DNA of 26,624 nucleotides from contig NW_014577243.1 in assembly GCF_000485595.1 (NCBI RefSeq), positions 241,911-268,534 on the forward strand. Reading direction: 5' to 3'. Both the position numbers and the translations under genes were made by a program. Shown here piece by piece: positions 1 through 10,630 of this stretch (within the stretch, counting starts at the first letter, position 1; every line of letters begins with the position of its first letter). The notes below the pieces were generated by a model. It worked only from the letters and a program-made list of their open reading frames with translations, did not search any database and was not told where the DNA came from. The stretch comes from Priapulus caudatus (Eukaryota > Priapulida > Priapulimorpha > Priapulimorphida > Priapulidae).

Positions 1-21
1 TACGTTAGTTACGTTAGTACT

Positions 22-49
22 AGTATATATATATATAATATATAATATA

Positions 50-124
<75 letters not shown>

Positions 125-172
125 ATATATATCTATCTATATATATATATATAAATATAGATAGAAAGATAG
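22..172. repeat. (TA)n microsatellite block
   Basis: A nearly pure TA tract, broken by AATATAATATAG and CTATCTATC interruptions, ends in ATAGATAG. Confidence 0.97.
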
Positions 173-2022
173 ATTAGCGCGAACAATGTGTCTAACCGAG
201 CTGTTATTGCACCGCTGATTCGAGAATACTCGAATATACTCGAGAATTGTTTTTCGGTTATGAATCGTCAGTGATCGCCCATTATTTAAGCAACCGAAGT
301 CATATTATAAAGATTCTTCCCCTAGCTGGTGAGTCGCTCAGTTGACGTTTTTTAGCGGCCATTTTGAAACGTCAGTGAGAAATATTTAAACCGCCTGGTA
401 TGTACTAGGCAGCGCACACGCAAAAAGTGAGCAATTTGATCAAAATAGCTTTCCTGAATATCTGCAACCAACTGGAATCACTTGTAAAATAATCGGTATT
501 GCAGTAAACGTAAAGACACGGTAGAATGGGCACATGGTTCTGTGAACTTACTGGTCGGGCTGGTATTATATCTTCATGAAAGAATGCGCGCAAAGTGTAA
601 AGTGTGTCAGTGTGAAGTGTTAACATGCCTAAACTATTAAGCTTTTCGTACTCGTTAAGACGGAATGGCGAACCGTGACTTTGAACTGAGAGATTAAAAA
701 TCAGATTAGAAAGATAATAAGTTTTTTAGCATTGTGTCATGCTCAGCCAAGCTTGAGATTGTGCACGGGCACTTGGCCAGTTCATGGCAGTAAATATATA
801 ATAATTATATATACTACAAAATTTTAATATTTATACCTCTTATACCGCAGTATAATTATACTTAGATGCTGTTCAACTGTTTTTCTGTACCCATGCATGC
901 AGCGATGTCACCGCGCGTACAGTTACGTGCGTGCGTTGACATTGTGTGTTGTAGAGAAGCATCCGAACACGGGCTAATTCAAATTATTACGTAATATAGT
1001 GTACATAAACATTAAATAATTTGTAGCAAATATTATTTGTGTATATTTACGATCATTTTATATCTGGAACGGCTCATGTGCGTGTGACTTAATATAACTG
1101 CAAGATCCCGCACAAGGAAGGGTCTGATAGAGTTCACTCACTGGCATATGGTCAGTCACTGATGAGAAATCATCAGCATTATACTATGTTATGTCTGCGT
1201 GAAAGGCCAACACACAGAGCGCTGTGACACAATATGCATGATGAAAAATAAATATTCCCTAAATGTAAACGAGCGCCTATAAAAGTCAAATTTCGCCAAG
1301 CTGCCGGCGAGTGATAAAGCCATTCTGAAGATGGAGAGATAGCGCCGAGTGTAATCAAACGTCAGCAGGGGACCTCTCGCTTCTTCAATACTGTACTATA
1401 CATATATGAAAAGTGAGCGAGCTCGGCGTTTGCGCAGCGTAGGCCTACGTAGGTCGTAATCGCTTATAATGCTTTAGTAAGATCTAAGTTGTAGTGAGGG
1501 TTTACTGTATCTTAGCGGCTTTGTTACGCACCCACTTATATTCGATAAACTAAGAGAAGATATGATCGAGTGGTATATTTTATTGTTACATATAATGACA
1601 TTTATATAAACTATTCATAATGACTGTCCATAAATAATTTCCCTAGTTACTTTTTAAACGTCTGTAAAAGTTACTAATACAGTAGCCATCGCCCACTTCC
1701 GTTAATCGTATAATGATTACAGGATGTGCATTAATTAGTTACCGAGTAAATGTTGATCCGTATATTTAATGTTAGTCATATGTTACGCGTAAAGAAGCAA
1801 TGTGAATAATAGGGTAAAATTCATTGTAATTCAGACCCACGCTTAAAATTAGTTATATTGTATGCGACTCTTTCAATTGTTAACTACGCATAGGCTTTCT
1901 ATTTTCTATTTCTTAGGAAATGATTTTTCATGGCTTTGTTGTAATAATAGTTAATTCACAGCTAATAATCCAGCTTTCATCTTTTATTAAAAAGTATTTA
2001 ATTTGCACGAGTAATGTCTACG
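173..2022. other. non-coding, no gene recognised
   Basis: This is mixed AT-rich sequence without a convincing reading frame on either strand. A small dyad TGACGTTT...AAACGTCA lies at 343-374. A TATAAAAG word at 1278-1285 is followed by a GC-richer stretch to about 1440. The first ATG after it opens only a three-codon frame. Confidence 0.6.
1278..1285 (+). promoter_or_regulatory. possible TATA box (TATAAAAG)
   Basis: This is a consensus TATA box followed about 25-35 bases later by GC-richer sequence (CTGCCGGCGAGTG). No initiator or long downstream reading frame supports it, so it may be chance in AT-rich DNA. Confidence 0.18.
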
Positions 2023-2100
2023 AACACACGCATTCATGCACGCACGTGCCCATACACGCGCGCACAAACGCACGCACGCACGCGCGCACGATAAACACGC
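2023..2100. repeat. degenerate (CA/CG)n tract
   Basis: A mixture of ACAC, GCAC and CGCG steps. Alternating purine-pyrimidine sequence explains the open frames seen across it. Confidence 0.85.
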
Positions 2101-2509
2101 ATATATTGGCTACAGTTCGATAGTGTATAAATATTATGCATTCTCAAATGTGAAAGTAGAAAATAATAAATGAAGTACCGAAAACGTACATCAATAGAAT
2201 AAGACCGAGAGCGATGAATATTTATTTTAACAATTGCTCCCTCTAAAATGCATTTAAAATCTACATAATACAGACACATATAAATTGAACTCGTGCAGGG
2301 CGAAAACACAAATGAATTACTTGTGAACTCGCCTACGGGGGGTATTATAGGCTGGCTCTAAGATAATGTTCACCCTAAATGATCCCGTGCTTTTGACGTT
2401 TGCTGTTATTTTGTGTTAAGTCCATTTTCGCGTGGTGGCCATGTTTCACGATAGCCGGTCAGCAGTTTCACGCTGTACTCACTGTATACTCTCTTCACGA
2501 ACATCAGAT

Positions 2510-2985
2510 GTGAAAACACCATTAATTAATTTCGGTGTGCATACAGCAATCTCGCTGTTATTGCGCGGCGCGCTGGCCTGAAAAGGCAAACGATAAGAAT
2601 CGATGCTGGCTATATAATAAAGGAGCATGCGCGAAAATCTCGACTCTATCTCATTAAAACTGTATCGAAACGCCGAGTAAATATTTGAGGTGGCGCGACG
2701 GTGCACTCGGCGTGCGTATTGACAGAGGGGCCGGTAACGAGAATAAAGGACAAAACCATTAATAAACAATTAGCGGCGCGACATCGGTAATTCACACCGC
2801 GCGTAATTTGCCGGTTTCGCCGCCGCTGTTATTGCCCCCACTACAGTACGGCCGATGGCTATTAATGCGCCGTCACGCGAGGGTGGCTGCGCGCATACCA
2901 GCGGCACATCTTTAGAATCGATCTGCTAAATTTATCTTACCGGGGCCGTCCGGCAACTTTTTCGAATTTATATTAATCAAATGCT
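2510..2985. promoter_or_regulatory. candidate cis-regulatory module
   Basis: This island has many AT-core words of the kind homeodomain proteins bind (ATTAATTAAT, CATTAATAAACAATTAG, TATTAATG, ATATTAATCAAATG) separated by GC-rich CG-containing segments. The composition differs from the flanks and no long coding frame is convincing. That pattern resembles conserved developmental enhancers. The assignment rests on composition and motif density only. Confidence 0.25.
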
Positions 2986-3207
2986 AGCATTTTGTGTTGC
3001 ATCGCACCGCTCCACAAAGGCTTGCTGTCGAATGCGCATTCTGCCCTTAAGCTAGCAGGGAGTGAATGGATTCAGCCGTGATAGTCCTGCTGGTGTAGAA
3101 AAGCAGAGAGGGAAGAAATTTGTTAATCTTTGTGTAATATAATCCCTTGATACGATCTAAATCAGATCTGGGACCGTCTATTATTGTATAGAGGAACGAA
3201 ATAACTT
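2986..3207. other. non-coding spacer
   Basis: No gene is seen. One TAATCC word (the Otx/bicoid core) lies at 3140-3145, expected by chance at this density. Confidence 0.5.
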
Positions 3208-3372
3208 GTATGTCTGTATGTATGTATGTATGTATGTATGTATGTATGTATGTATGTATGTATGTATGTATGTCTGTATGTATGTATGTATGTATGTATG
3301 TATGTATGTATGTATGTATGTATGTATGTATGTATGTATGTATGTATGTATGTATGTATGTATGTATGTATG
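3208..3372. repeat. (TATG)n microsatellite
   Basis: About 165 bp of TATG is interrupted by TCTG at two places exactly 60 bases apart (blocks starting 3211 and 3271), suggesting part of the array was duplicated as a block. The Met-Tyr-Val-Cys frame across it is not a gene. Confidence 0.97.
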
Positions 3373-5389
3373 ATATTTGTTTATTTATGATATTGTTTAT
3401 TTCTTGGTTACCAAAAAATATTACTGTTAATTACTTACGTACAGTTAACGTATCCTTGTGCGAGTGATGCATCAATTTGTTTTGCCCCTATATACAACAA
3501 AATCTCGACGGGTTTTATTATAATACGGCTCAGCATATACGATTTTACCGCAAATAGCGATAAACGAAATCATGAAATCAAGCTACAGGCGTGTATAAAC
3601 GTATGAGCAGCATAACGCAATGTAGAATTGAGCCAGAGAACATATACATGTATCACGATTTGCACGTGAAAACACGATAATAATTTTTTTCCATTCAAGC
3701 TGTAAAGTAACTAGTTCAAATACACATATATTATTTTTTTTATAATAGGCTTTAATCTCATTAAAATGCTCTAGCTGCTGTTGATCCGTACTGTGAGTTG
3801 ATGATTAAAAAATACCCGCATTTGTTCGAAATTATAGAGATTTTAATTTAAATGTTTTAGACGAGCATCTAGACACTAGTAAAATTACGATGAAACGGCA
3901 GGCGGATATCTGACGATGAGTTTAAAACGCTGAGCATGTATATATGCTGTTACATTTAATCGACACAGCGCATAGGTCACGTAAAGTATTCCTAAATATA
4001 ACTACGTTCGTAGACACGCCAATTGTTCATAAGGTAACGCGTGGGTGTTATATATTATAGTGAGTTATATATAGGTGTTGATATTTTGCGTGCGTTTATA
4101 CGGGTTCCGTCCCGGTTCCCATGTATACATATCGCATGATTTACTACACATACATGCCGGATGGAAGACAACTCAATGCCTACTGTATGGACATTGTACC
4201 AGTGAGGACAATCGCCGTGTTTATTCCCGGACCAGAGTCTTCATGAAAAGCACACTCGCTCTCTATTCATACGTTGACTGTCCACTCACATATTTGGCTA
4301 TTCAGCGAAAATATTTCGTCCATTTCGTGCTAGCTCGGGTAATCGCCTGAGAGGTCAGCGTGGTCCACAATGCATCCGTCGTGAGTGTACGCAGTAGGAA
4401 ATTGCAACAGCTCTCAGTGCTGCTATATTACATCGAAACAAACTCGACATACTCAAGATAACGCCTGGGTGCCGCGGCAAAAAAAAAAGCACCACTAAGG
4501 TAACTGGTTATGAAGAAGCCGAGTGTATGCATGCGCAGCAGTATACGGGTGTGTGGGTAGTTATGGTTGCAACCGTGCGTCCAGCAGATAGCTTAACCAC
4601 TATACAGTCCTTCCCCTCGAAGTAAAACAGGAGCTGGCGAATTCGCATTGCCGGTCCCGGAAAATCGCCGTGGACGCAAAGCTGCTGAATTCGAACAAAT
4701 TTGCACGAACATTTTATTTATAGAGATCTGAATGTGTAAGAAATAGGTAAGATAAAGGCAATGTAGCTTCGGGGCATCTTCATACAGTATATCGTCAATA
4801 TAACACTGTTCATCATTCTATTATAAATATATAGCTCTGTTATCGCTAAATATGCGCTCAGTATCATTTATGAGTTCATGTATAATTATGTGTCTGGTAA
4901 TTACCGAGATTGTAATCATTACTTCGGCGTCACTTATCTGCATAGCATGAAAAGAAACTTATCCTCATCTCTCGAAAACCCCTAAAATTCAATACCACGC
5001 AAAATCCTGATGAGATAGTCAAGTGTCTACGTACTAAACCTGATTTCATACTTGAAAGATCACCGTCATATTATTTGGCCACATAATAATTTTTTTTTGC
5101 GTGCAAATTACAAGCCTGTTGTATACTTTCCAGTTACTACACGATATTTACACGCTATATCCACAAATTTCAAATTGTTAAAGTGAATTGCCTAATTAAC
5201 AGATCCGCTGGCTGGGATAAACACGGTGGCCTACGCATATATATAGGCACGGGCGCGTAATTTTACTGCGCGAAAATTGAGATGCGCTTCGCTCAGTCGC
5301 TCAGACCTGAATGGAACAATATAAATGGGAATATGCTGGGTAACCTGTACTCCGAATCCTTGGAGATACACAACCACACCGACAAGCAC
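3373..5389. other. non-coding, no gene recognised
   Basis: This is AT-rich DNA with frequent stops in all frames. It includes a GGTTGCAACC palindrome at 4565-4574 (an X-box-like word) and an A-run at about 4480-4489. A 91-codon frame near 4075-4350 has no recognisable domain and no splice or start context. Confidence 0.6.
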
Positions 5390-5472
5390 GCTCGCACACA
5401 CCCAGGAAAAAACGCCCGTACACACACATGCACGAACGCACGGAAACACACACACAAACACGCACGCACACA

Positions 5473-5521
<49 letters not shown>

Positions 5522-5600
5522 GCACACACATACACTACACGTACGTACTAGCGCGCGCACACACGCACGTACCTGCGTACATACACGTATACGCAAACAT
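5390..5600. repeat. (CA)n microsatellite with degenerate flanks
   Basis: A pure CA core at about 5475-5518 lies inside a longer run of CACG, CACA and CGTA variants. Long Thr-His and Cys-Val frames on both strands come from this repeat. Confidence 0.95.
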
Positions 5601-5639
5601 GCACACAACTGCTTTAATAACGGCCTTCATGCATTTACC

Positions 5640-5990
5640 GGGCTCACTGTGAGCGATGCTGTCCTGCTGCAATCGGGGACTTCCGAGATGTAATCTCGAT
5701 TAATTTCATAAATGGTAGCCGTTGATAATGGCGCACAATGGCCCTCGCACGTGCAGGCGATGAACCCCGCCATGCAACGCACGCTCGCCCGTATATCCCT
5801 AATAAATCACAATTTATTATCGGTGAAAAGAACGGCCTCGCTCTTCTATGCCGATACGGTGCATACACGCGGCCTAATCAGTAAGATGAGTAAGTAATCG
5901 CTGCCCGCTCGGGATTGGTTCCTTCTGTAAAACAAAAGGCACATCGTTACACGCTAGAATGTATTCGCTAATCAATTTGTGTGCCTCGCT
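5640..5990. promoter_or_regulatory. candidate cis-regulatory module
   Basis: This GC/AT mosaic contains TCGATTAATTTCAT, TAATAAATCACAATTTATTATCGG, GGGATTGG and a Sox/TCF-like ACAAAAGG (5932-5939). A small inverted pair, AGGCACA (5937-5943) and TGTGCCT (5980-5986), flanks an ATTCGCTAATCAATTTG stretch. No gene is evident. Confidence 0.22.
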
Positions 5991-6129
5991 GTTCTTCATC
6001 ATTCTACAGACAAGGAATAGGAGATATCACGACCACGCAGCGCATAGCATCTGAGCCTAAGATAGCACGGGGAAATACCAGATGCTTTAAATACGATACA
6101 GTGCTTGTTCCTCATATTAGTCCGGTTGC

Positions 6130-6405
6130 GAAATGACTGAACGTTACAATCGGGTATATACAAGGTTTTTCTTGTGGTTTCCGGATCTTTAGACTATCCT
6201 GAACCAGAATCCACCGGGTGCCACTTTGGCACCCTTGGGCAAATTGTTTTATCACAAAAAATGCAGATCGTATATTTTTCTATTTGAGTGCGTATAAATT
6301 AAGGGGGTAGGCATGCTTAACTTGCAATAACCACTGTAATAAAAATTATTAGGTCAATCCTCAAACATTTTGTATTGAGTTGCTCATTAAACAGTCACGC
6401 ACAAT
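6130..6405 (+). repeat. left terminal inverted repeat
   Basis: Long blocks recur in inverse orientation in the right arm: TTTAGACTATCCTGAACC, GTGCCACTTTGGCACCC, TATCACAAAAAATG, GAGTGCGTATAAATTA, ACTTGCAATAAC and GCTCATTAAACA. The copy is slightly longer than the right arm because of small insertions. It contains its own small dyad, GTGCCACTTTGGCAC. Confidence 0.85.
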
Positions 6406-6676
6406 CCTAGACTAATTATACACACCCACAACGTACGACCATCAGAAGCCAAGAATTAAAAATGGCCACCACAAACCATCAGCGCGAAGCCATGGATTGC
6501 GAGTCTATTACACATGTATATTTCAAATTGTCTCTATATGAAACTTTCAAATGTTAGTTGGGTCTTAGCACACAATTATCTAGTAATGATATCTGTAAAA
6601 TTCACAATATGTTCTACTATTTTCTAATATAAATACATTATACATCAGATATTATTTATACATTTACACATCTCAC

Positions 6677-7003
6677 CTTCAAATCATCTACTTGTGTATC
6701 ACGATCACCAATAATGTTTAATCATAGATTGGCGTGCTTCATCAATACATTGAGAGCTGCCACCTTTCCCTCACGGTAAGGATAGGCGACTGTGCCACAT
6801 CTTGACCAAACATGCAGGGGTAAGAGCTGCAGACACTTGTCATCATGTTTATTTGCAGAAGCACTGATATCGATCACTTTGCCATCAAACTTCTTCATTG
6901 TAATTCGAGCTGATAGCTTGTTCTTCCAGTAGAAGTACATAAGCAACACAAATCCATCTGTGTCATCGCAGGTGATCTGGATATATTCATCTTGCTTTGC
7001 TGC
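6677..7003 (-). pseudogene. transposon-associated protein, one decayed exon
   Basis: On the minus strand the frame begins after an acceptor-like GATTAG and reads AAKQDEYIQITCDDTDGF, then VLLMYFYW, and further on CLQLLPLHVWSRCGTVAYPY, a Gly-Lys and AALNVL. From memory this matches a widespread, poorly named family of metazoan transposon-linked proteins with a DTD...LVLL segment followed by a LPxHALxGCDT...GKGK...AL signature. Here that signature is damaged: Ala-Leu has become Val-Trp, and Gly-Cys-Asp has become Arg-Cys-Gly. After MKHANL comes a TGA (6722-6724). The same frame then continues with family-like residues (LNIIGDRDTQVDDLK) to a donor-like AAG/GTGAGA. So this looks like a single exon carrying one in-frame nonsense change and motif loss. 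The rest of the protein is absent. The superfamily is not certain. Confidence 0.6.
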
Positions 7004-7015
7004 CTAATCATAATA

Positions 7016-7226
7016 CCTAGAAGCCACGACAATTCGGCCACCCACCCACCCGCCGGCAGAGTACGCGCGAGCTACAGGCGATGGTGCCGGGGAAATTCCG
7101 AATTAAACCGTAGACGCTGCCCGTTTCGCCCTAGAAGCCACATCAATTCGACACCCCGTGGCAACGCGCGCGATCTACGGGCGCGTTGTGCCGGGGAAAT
7201 TTCTAATTAAACCGTAGATGCTGCCC
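7016..7226. repeat. two-copy GC-rich tandem repeat inside the TIR element
   Basis: Two units (about 7016-7122 and 7130-7226) each begin CCTAGAAGCCAC, continue with CAATTCG and a CG-rich middle, and end in GTGCCGGGGAAATT, AATTAAACCGTAGA and GCTGCCC. The second unit is about 10 bp shorter. The repeat sits beside the right arm only. Subterminal repeats of this kind often bind transposase, but that role is inferred. Confidence 0.7.
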
Positions 7227-7256
7227 ATCAGTTCACCGGCGAGTGGTTCCGGGAAA

Positions 7257-7526
7257 ATTGTGCATGAGTGTTTAATGAGCAAAACAATACCAGATGTTGG
7301 TGGATTGACCAAATGATACAGAAGTTATTGCAAGTTGAGCATGTCTACCCCCTAATTTATACGCACTCAGATATAAATATACGATCTACATTTTTTGTGA
7401 TAAATAAATTGCAAAGGGTGCCAAAGTGGCACTCGGTGGATTCCGGTTCAGGATAGTCTAAAGATCAGGAAACCACAAAAAACCGTGTAGGCCTATATAC
7501 CCGATTGCAACGTTCAGTCAAATTTC
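7257..7526 (-). repeat. right terminal inverted repeat
   Basis: This is the reverse-complement partner of 6130-6405, read inward from 7526. Divergence between the arms suggests an old insertion that has drifted. A 62-codon open frame across this arm is a by-product of the repeat and not a gene. Confidence 0.85.
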
Positions 7527-10221
7527 CCTACTCGGCAACTCGACTACATAGTCGTTTATAAAATATTTACGCCAGCCTTACAAAAAAAACTCACACGCCA
7601 ACCCTAGTATAATTACTACCCGAATACATGTATATGTACATTTATTTGCTTGAATACAAAGATCCACATGGTCATTTCTCCAGTGTATCTTTAGCTACGC
7701 ACAATGAAATTGCTATCATAAATCAAACCTATAACTGTGATTGAATAATCCAAGTCCAGGCACGATTTCTTTCCTAAACGACAGTATACCTTTGAACAAT
7801 AGCCTTTCTCAACGGCACCGAAAGGCATTTGCTAACACGTGTTCTCTAAACAGAATAACAACGTGTCTAAAACTTTCGAAATCCAGCCTGGATTCTATTC
7901 GTAGCAAATAATTAAGTTATCTGAAACAACGGTGTTTCTAAAGCACCTATTAGAACGCCTTGCAGCTCGCAGAGTTTAAACCATCGACAATGCGCGCATT
8001 TCCCAAATATTATATTTCGCTAAGGCGAACAGTACTTTAGTCTGTGGCCGCCATCGTCTATTGAACCTGCCATTAATCTCACAAGCACATCCTCTTCCCG
8101 ACGTTACCCTACACTAATTATATGTTTGCCGTTGCCGATTCCGAGCATTCGCACAAAATTCGAGGATGATGTGGCTGTCGAGGAGGATGTTAATTTGTTT
8201 ACAAAGGCTAATGAGGGCACAGATTGGGTGAGGCCTACGAGTGCCTATTATCGACTTCGTTTACACATGGCGATACGCGATTATGGCGGTTTATATACGA
8301 AGAGATGATCATTATTCGCATGTATATTATGTGTAGCGTGCGTGTAGTGAAGTTATAAAATAAGCACCATATTAGCATTTTTAACAGAACTGCAGTGGAT
8401 TAATTTGCATACAGTATACTTGTGTATTTCCGCTAGAATGTAGAGGCTCATGTGTGGAGTAAGAAAGCAACCACTATGGTGTAACTGCTGCCTTTGCGTT
8501 ATATTGTTGCAGATATGTAGTAACACAAAGTCGGTACAGTCGTTTTAAGCTGTATTTCACGAATAAGGTATAGTGTATGTATTATATGGCTCCGTTGAAG
8601 AACTATTAGGAGAGATGTGCACATATGCAATGTCAGACTAAAACAGATCTAAGGGATCATGTGGGATTAGCCGACAGGAAAGGTTCCATATGTTGTTTCG
8701 ACTTGGCATTAGCCGTTGGTTGTTCTATGCTCACGCAGCATCGCTATTTCTGGGGACCTACCCTGATATAGCTACTTGTACAGTATAGTGATATTTAATC
8801 ACGAAATACTATCGACTAATCACCGAAGCAAATCTTAAAGGTGTATGTTTCGACGGCATGTCTAAAGTAGCATATTGATGTATTCACTCCCAATAGTGGT
8901 AAACTGGTTTCTTTTTGACATCGGCTTTGGCACAACAAATTCCGCCATTCAGTGAGAATAGCCAAGTACCAAACAAAAGGCACTCTAATTCACTGGCTAG
9001 TATTCATAGCTAGAACTATCCCTTCAATAAAACAAGAATGGGGTTCTCCACTGCAGCCCGCTAACAAATTGCATCGCTCGCGGGCTGGCTACGGCCACAT
9101 AATGTAACCGAGCACCGCCACGGCGTTGCTTGAGCGCTGTACAGCCTCGCTACCGATTGTTCATTTTGTAAGGGATTTTATTTCTCGTTGCGCCGCAGGG
9201 GCGCCCAACTTTCACTATTTTCGTTTGCAGCCGACCAGCAAAATCTCGAGGAGGATGGGGGGTGAGGATAGGATAGTAGTCGTTATATGCACAAAAACTG
9301 TAATATGCAAGTTGGTAAAACGCGAGTGCACACGCGTTATCAAGCCAAACAAGAATGAGTGAGATGAACCGCCGATGTAACACTGCAACCCTACGCCCTG
9401 TGCTAGCATTTAAAGCTCAGCGCGCGCACACGCACTCTCAATCTCGATACCTCATCTTCGGTTTCCGGACTGAGGTGTAACGTATACGCTCGTTTAAGTA
9501 CTAACGTACAAACGTATACGTATATACACTTTACGTATGTACGTGCGCGCGCATGGCCGTGTACAATATGTACCTATATATCTCATTGAAACGTTTCTAG
9601 CAGATTACACGGATAGGTTAGATAAATAGCCATGTCTACGCGTGTAATATAAACTAAGTAAAGAAACTAGCATGGACGGAACTTGACCAATGACGCGCGT
9701 ATAGCAGTATGCATCATAATGTTTTGCAGAATCATCTGTACTAGCGACAGCTCGACTACAAATTCATCTTATGTCGGAATGAGAAATCTCTATACTTAAC
9801 TTAGATTCTATCATATGTTCATTTCTGTCGCGGGCAACATGGCTTGCCGTAGCTACCTGATAGACAACAGGTTCCTCAAGCCGATTTGTCAGGTGATTTT
9901 TTTGGCTGGCCATTGACTTCGGTGGCCCTACTAAAGCCGGAATGGCCATCGCGAAACTATAAAGTGCCGTTAAACTGAGTAAACACGCATACTATATAGT
10001 CGCTACTTCATATACAACAAATCGCAAACCAATGATAAATAGACGAAGCTTAACTTAATAAGATATTATTGTTAAATAATTGACAACAATTTAGGGCTTA
10101 TGATTCGCGACGGCGACGAGGAGCGAGGATTGCTATGCGTTTCCCAGCGATTCAAGTACGGACGCTTAATCCTGTGGTATTTGCTTCATAGTATGTCACA
10201 TAAGCTACGTATACCTATGGT
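7527..10221. other. non-coding, no gene recognised
   Basis: No exon is recognised. Two GGATTA words (Otx core) lie at 8397-8402 and 8664-8669, and one TAATCC at 10167-10172. A forkhead-like TTTGTTTAC lies near 8197. 8930-9260 is a GC-richer patch with AACAAAAGG and GATTGTTC words. Around 9480-9560 the strand alternates purine and pyrimidine (CGTATACGTATA, ACGTGCGCGCGCATG), which favours Z-DNA. Confidence 0.55.
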
Positions 10222-10630
10222 CACAGGCACTTGGAACGTTTAAATAATAAAATGGCGGTAAATAAACACCAAATGTATTTACTGCCAACGTTTTAATATT
10301 TCTCTACTCTCTTTCGTCTGTTATTAGTAATAACTCCCTGTAAATTCCGTTCAAATGCTGGGCCGCAACACACTATAATTTCACTGCACGCACGCCACTG
10401 TACACAAACAACAGAAATATAAAGATAATTTTATATTTCTGTTGTTTGTGCACAGCAGCGTGCGTCCGGTGAAATTGCGTGTTGCAAAACTACATTCGAA
10501 CGGCTTTTACGTGGAATTATTAGTCGATAGAGAACACCTACATTAACACTGAGACTTTGGTAGTAAACACATTTAGTTTTCATTTACCACAATTTTATTA
10601 TTTAAAACGTTCCAAGTATTTGTGCCTATG
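10222..10630. mobile_element. foldback (palindromic) MITE-like element
   Basis: This stretch of about 410 bp is an almost complete inverted repeat. The left half runs from CACAGGCACTTGGAACGTTT and the right half, reverse-complemented, from CATAGGCACAAATACTTGGAACGTTTT. The halves meet at a tight centre near 10427, where CAACAGAAATATAAA faces TTATATTTCTGTTG. Matching is best near the centre and over the outer 40 bases, with substitutions and small gaps between. There is no coding capacity and no clear target-site duplication. Termini beginning CA and ending TG would suit an hAT-like parent, but that is a guess. Confidence 0.75.

Larger units (their letters stand above)
6130..7526. mobile_element. 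TIR DNA transposon, decayed, with long inverted arms
   Basis: This 1.4-kb element is defined by inverted arms of about 270 bp (6130-6405 and 7257-7526) that match at most positions by eye, with scattered substitutions and small gaps. The outer ends read GAAATGACTGAACGTT on the left and, reverse-complemented, GAAATTTGACTGAACGTT on the right. The interior holds a minus-strand fragment of a transposon-associated protein and a GC-rich tandem repeat next to the right arm. No convincing target-site duplication is visible, so the exact ends and superfamily are uncertain. It is non-autonomous now: the enclosed frame has a stop and lacks most of a protein. It is most likely an internally deleted descendant of a larger cut-and-paste element inserted in the otx upstream region or intron. 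Confidence 0.82.

Noticed and set aside
5231-5693. Overlapping Cys-Val and His-Thr rich frames on both strands
   Set aside because: They are direct translations of the CA/CG microsatellite.
8126-8308. 60-codon frame on the + strand
   Set aside because: It has no family resemblance and its start is a non-ATG codon; the forkhead-like TTTGTTTAC inside suggests non-coding DNA if it means anything.
9764-9949. Minus-strand 61-codon frame starting at an ATG
   Set aside because: Its composition is plausible but there is no domain, no promoter and no splice partner; it is too short to separate from chance.
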